Assembly: GCA_028715025.1 (NCBI GenBank)
Contig: JAQTLG010000002.1
Span: 1-21,935, forward strand
Source of the DNA: Dehalococcoidia bacterium
GTDB taxonomy: Bacteria > Chloroflexota > Dehalococcoidia > GIF9 > UBA5629
Reading direction: 5' to 3'
DNA: 21,935 nt
The notes below the pieces were generated by a model. The model saw nothing but the letters and a program-made list of their open reading frames with translations. It was not told the DNA's origin and searched no databases. A program made the position numbers and the translations under genes. Below, in pieces: positions 21,530-21,935 of the stretch (positions within the stretch are counted from its first letter, which is position 1; each line of letters opens with the position of its first letter).

Positions 21530-21935
21530 ATGTCCCAGAGTTTTAAGTGCAACATTGGGGACAGGGAACTTATCATCGAAAGCGGCAAGCTTGCCCAACA
21601 GGCAGACAGTGCTGTAGTGGTTCGTTATGGTGATACGGTCGTCCTTGTCACAGCATGTATCAGTGAGGAAGCCAAAGAAAAAAGCGATTTCGTCCGCCTC
21701 ACTGTTGATTACGAGGAACGGCATTACGCCGTAGGCAAGATCCCCGGCAGCTTTTTGAGGCGTGAGGGGCGTCCGGGAGAGCAGGCCACCCTTGCAGCGC
21801 GCCTATGCGACCGCTCGATACGCCCGCTCTTCCTGAAGAGCCTCCCCAACGATATTCAGGTGGTGGTTACCGTGCTGTCCACCGACCAGGAGAACGATCC
21901 TGATGTGCTGGCCGTGATCGGGGCGTCGGCCGCCC
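21530..21935 (+). CDS. pnp: Polynucleotide phosphorylase, N-terminal part (cut by window end)
   Basis: PNPase degrades RNA 3' to 5' by phosphorolysis and is part of RNA-decay complexes. The visible 135 residues open MSQSFKCNIGDRELIIESGKLAQQADSAVVV and include the first RNase PH-like core with VRYGDTVVLVTA, DFVRLTVDYEERHYAVGKIPGSFLRREGRPGE and LCDRSIRPLF, which is characteristic of PNPase rather than of stand-alone RNase PH. AGAGGG lies about 8 nt before the ATG. The gene begins 22 bp after rpsO with no promoter or terminator between, so the two are probably co-transcribed. It continues beyond the window. Confidence 0.95.
   Translation, partial: MSQSFKCNIGDRELIIESGKLAQQADSAVVVRYGDTVVLVTACISEEAKEKSDFVRLTVDYEERHYAVGKIPGSFLRREGRPGEQATLAARLCDRSIRPLFLKSLPNDIQVVVTVLSTDQENDPDVLAVIGASAA

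Overview
The window is 21.9 kb of ordinary, densely packed bacterial chromosome with no mobile element, CRISPR array, rRNA or tRNA that I can see. Gene content and order suggest a member of the Chloroflexota, most likely class Dehalococcoidia. The ribosomal alpha-operon block is followed by a B12-binding radical SAM gene and then a sugar-phosphate / SAM-cycle cluster, which is the arrangement I recall from Dehalococcoides-type genomes. That placement is inference from memory and from protein character, not a search.

Region 1 (1-7718, plus strand) is the distal end of the S10-spc-alpha ribosomal supercluster: end of rplO, secY, adk, map, infA, rpmJ, rpsM, rpsK, rpsD, rpoA, rplQ, truA, rplM, rpsI. 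Genes abut or overlap by a few bases. The one real gap (3045-3127) holds a near-consensus sigma-70 promoter whose predicted start region runs into eight T residues. The block ends at a perfect 16-bp inverted repeat that probably terminates transcription from both sides.

Region 2 (7821-15967, minus strand) reads, in transcription order: a kinase-like fusion (APH fold plus P-loop kinase), ahcY, metK, an alpha-D-phosphohexomutase, a bifunctional phosphoglucose/phosphomannose isomerase and, after an 88-bp gap, a B12-binding radical SAM protein. The first five are separated by at most 17 bp or overlap, so they probably form one operon joining SAM synthesis and S-adenosylhomocysteine removal to hexose-phosphate interconversion.

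Region 3 (16097-17677, plus strand) is a fold-III PLP decarboxylase of the diaminopimelate decarboxylase type with an unusual N-terminal extension of about 125 residues. It is divergent from the kinase fusion and converges on recO with only 5 bp between the stop codons.

Region 4 (17683-21111, minus strand) is the compact replication/repair operon dnaX-ebfC-recR-recO. Divergent from it, rpsO and the start of pnp (cut by the window end) form the familiar ribosomal protein S15 / polynucleotide phosphorylase pair.

The points most worth checking are the T-run promoter of the rpmJ-rpoA segment, the RpoA C-terminal domain in which the position aligned to E. coli Arg265 is His, two genes (dnaX and the kinase fusion) with a -10-like hexamer only 9-10 nt before the ATG and no Shine-Dalgarno (possible leaderless messages), the extra domain on the decarboxylase, and the unassigned roles of the kinase fusion and the radical SAM enzyme. 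I did not find a convincing wholly new multi-gene system.
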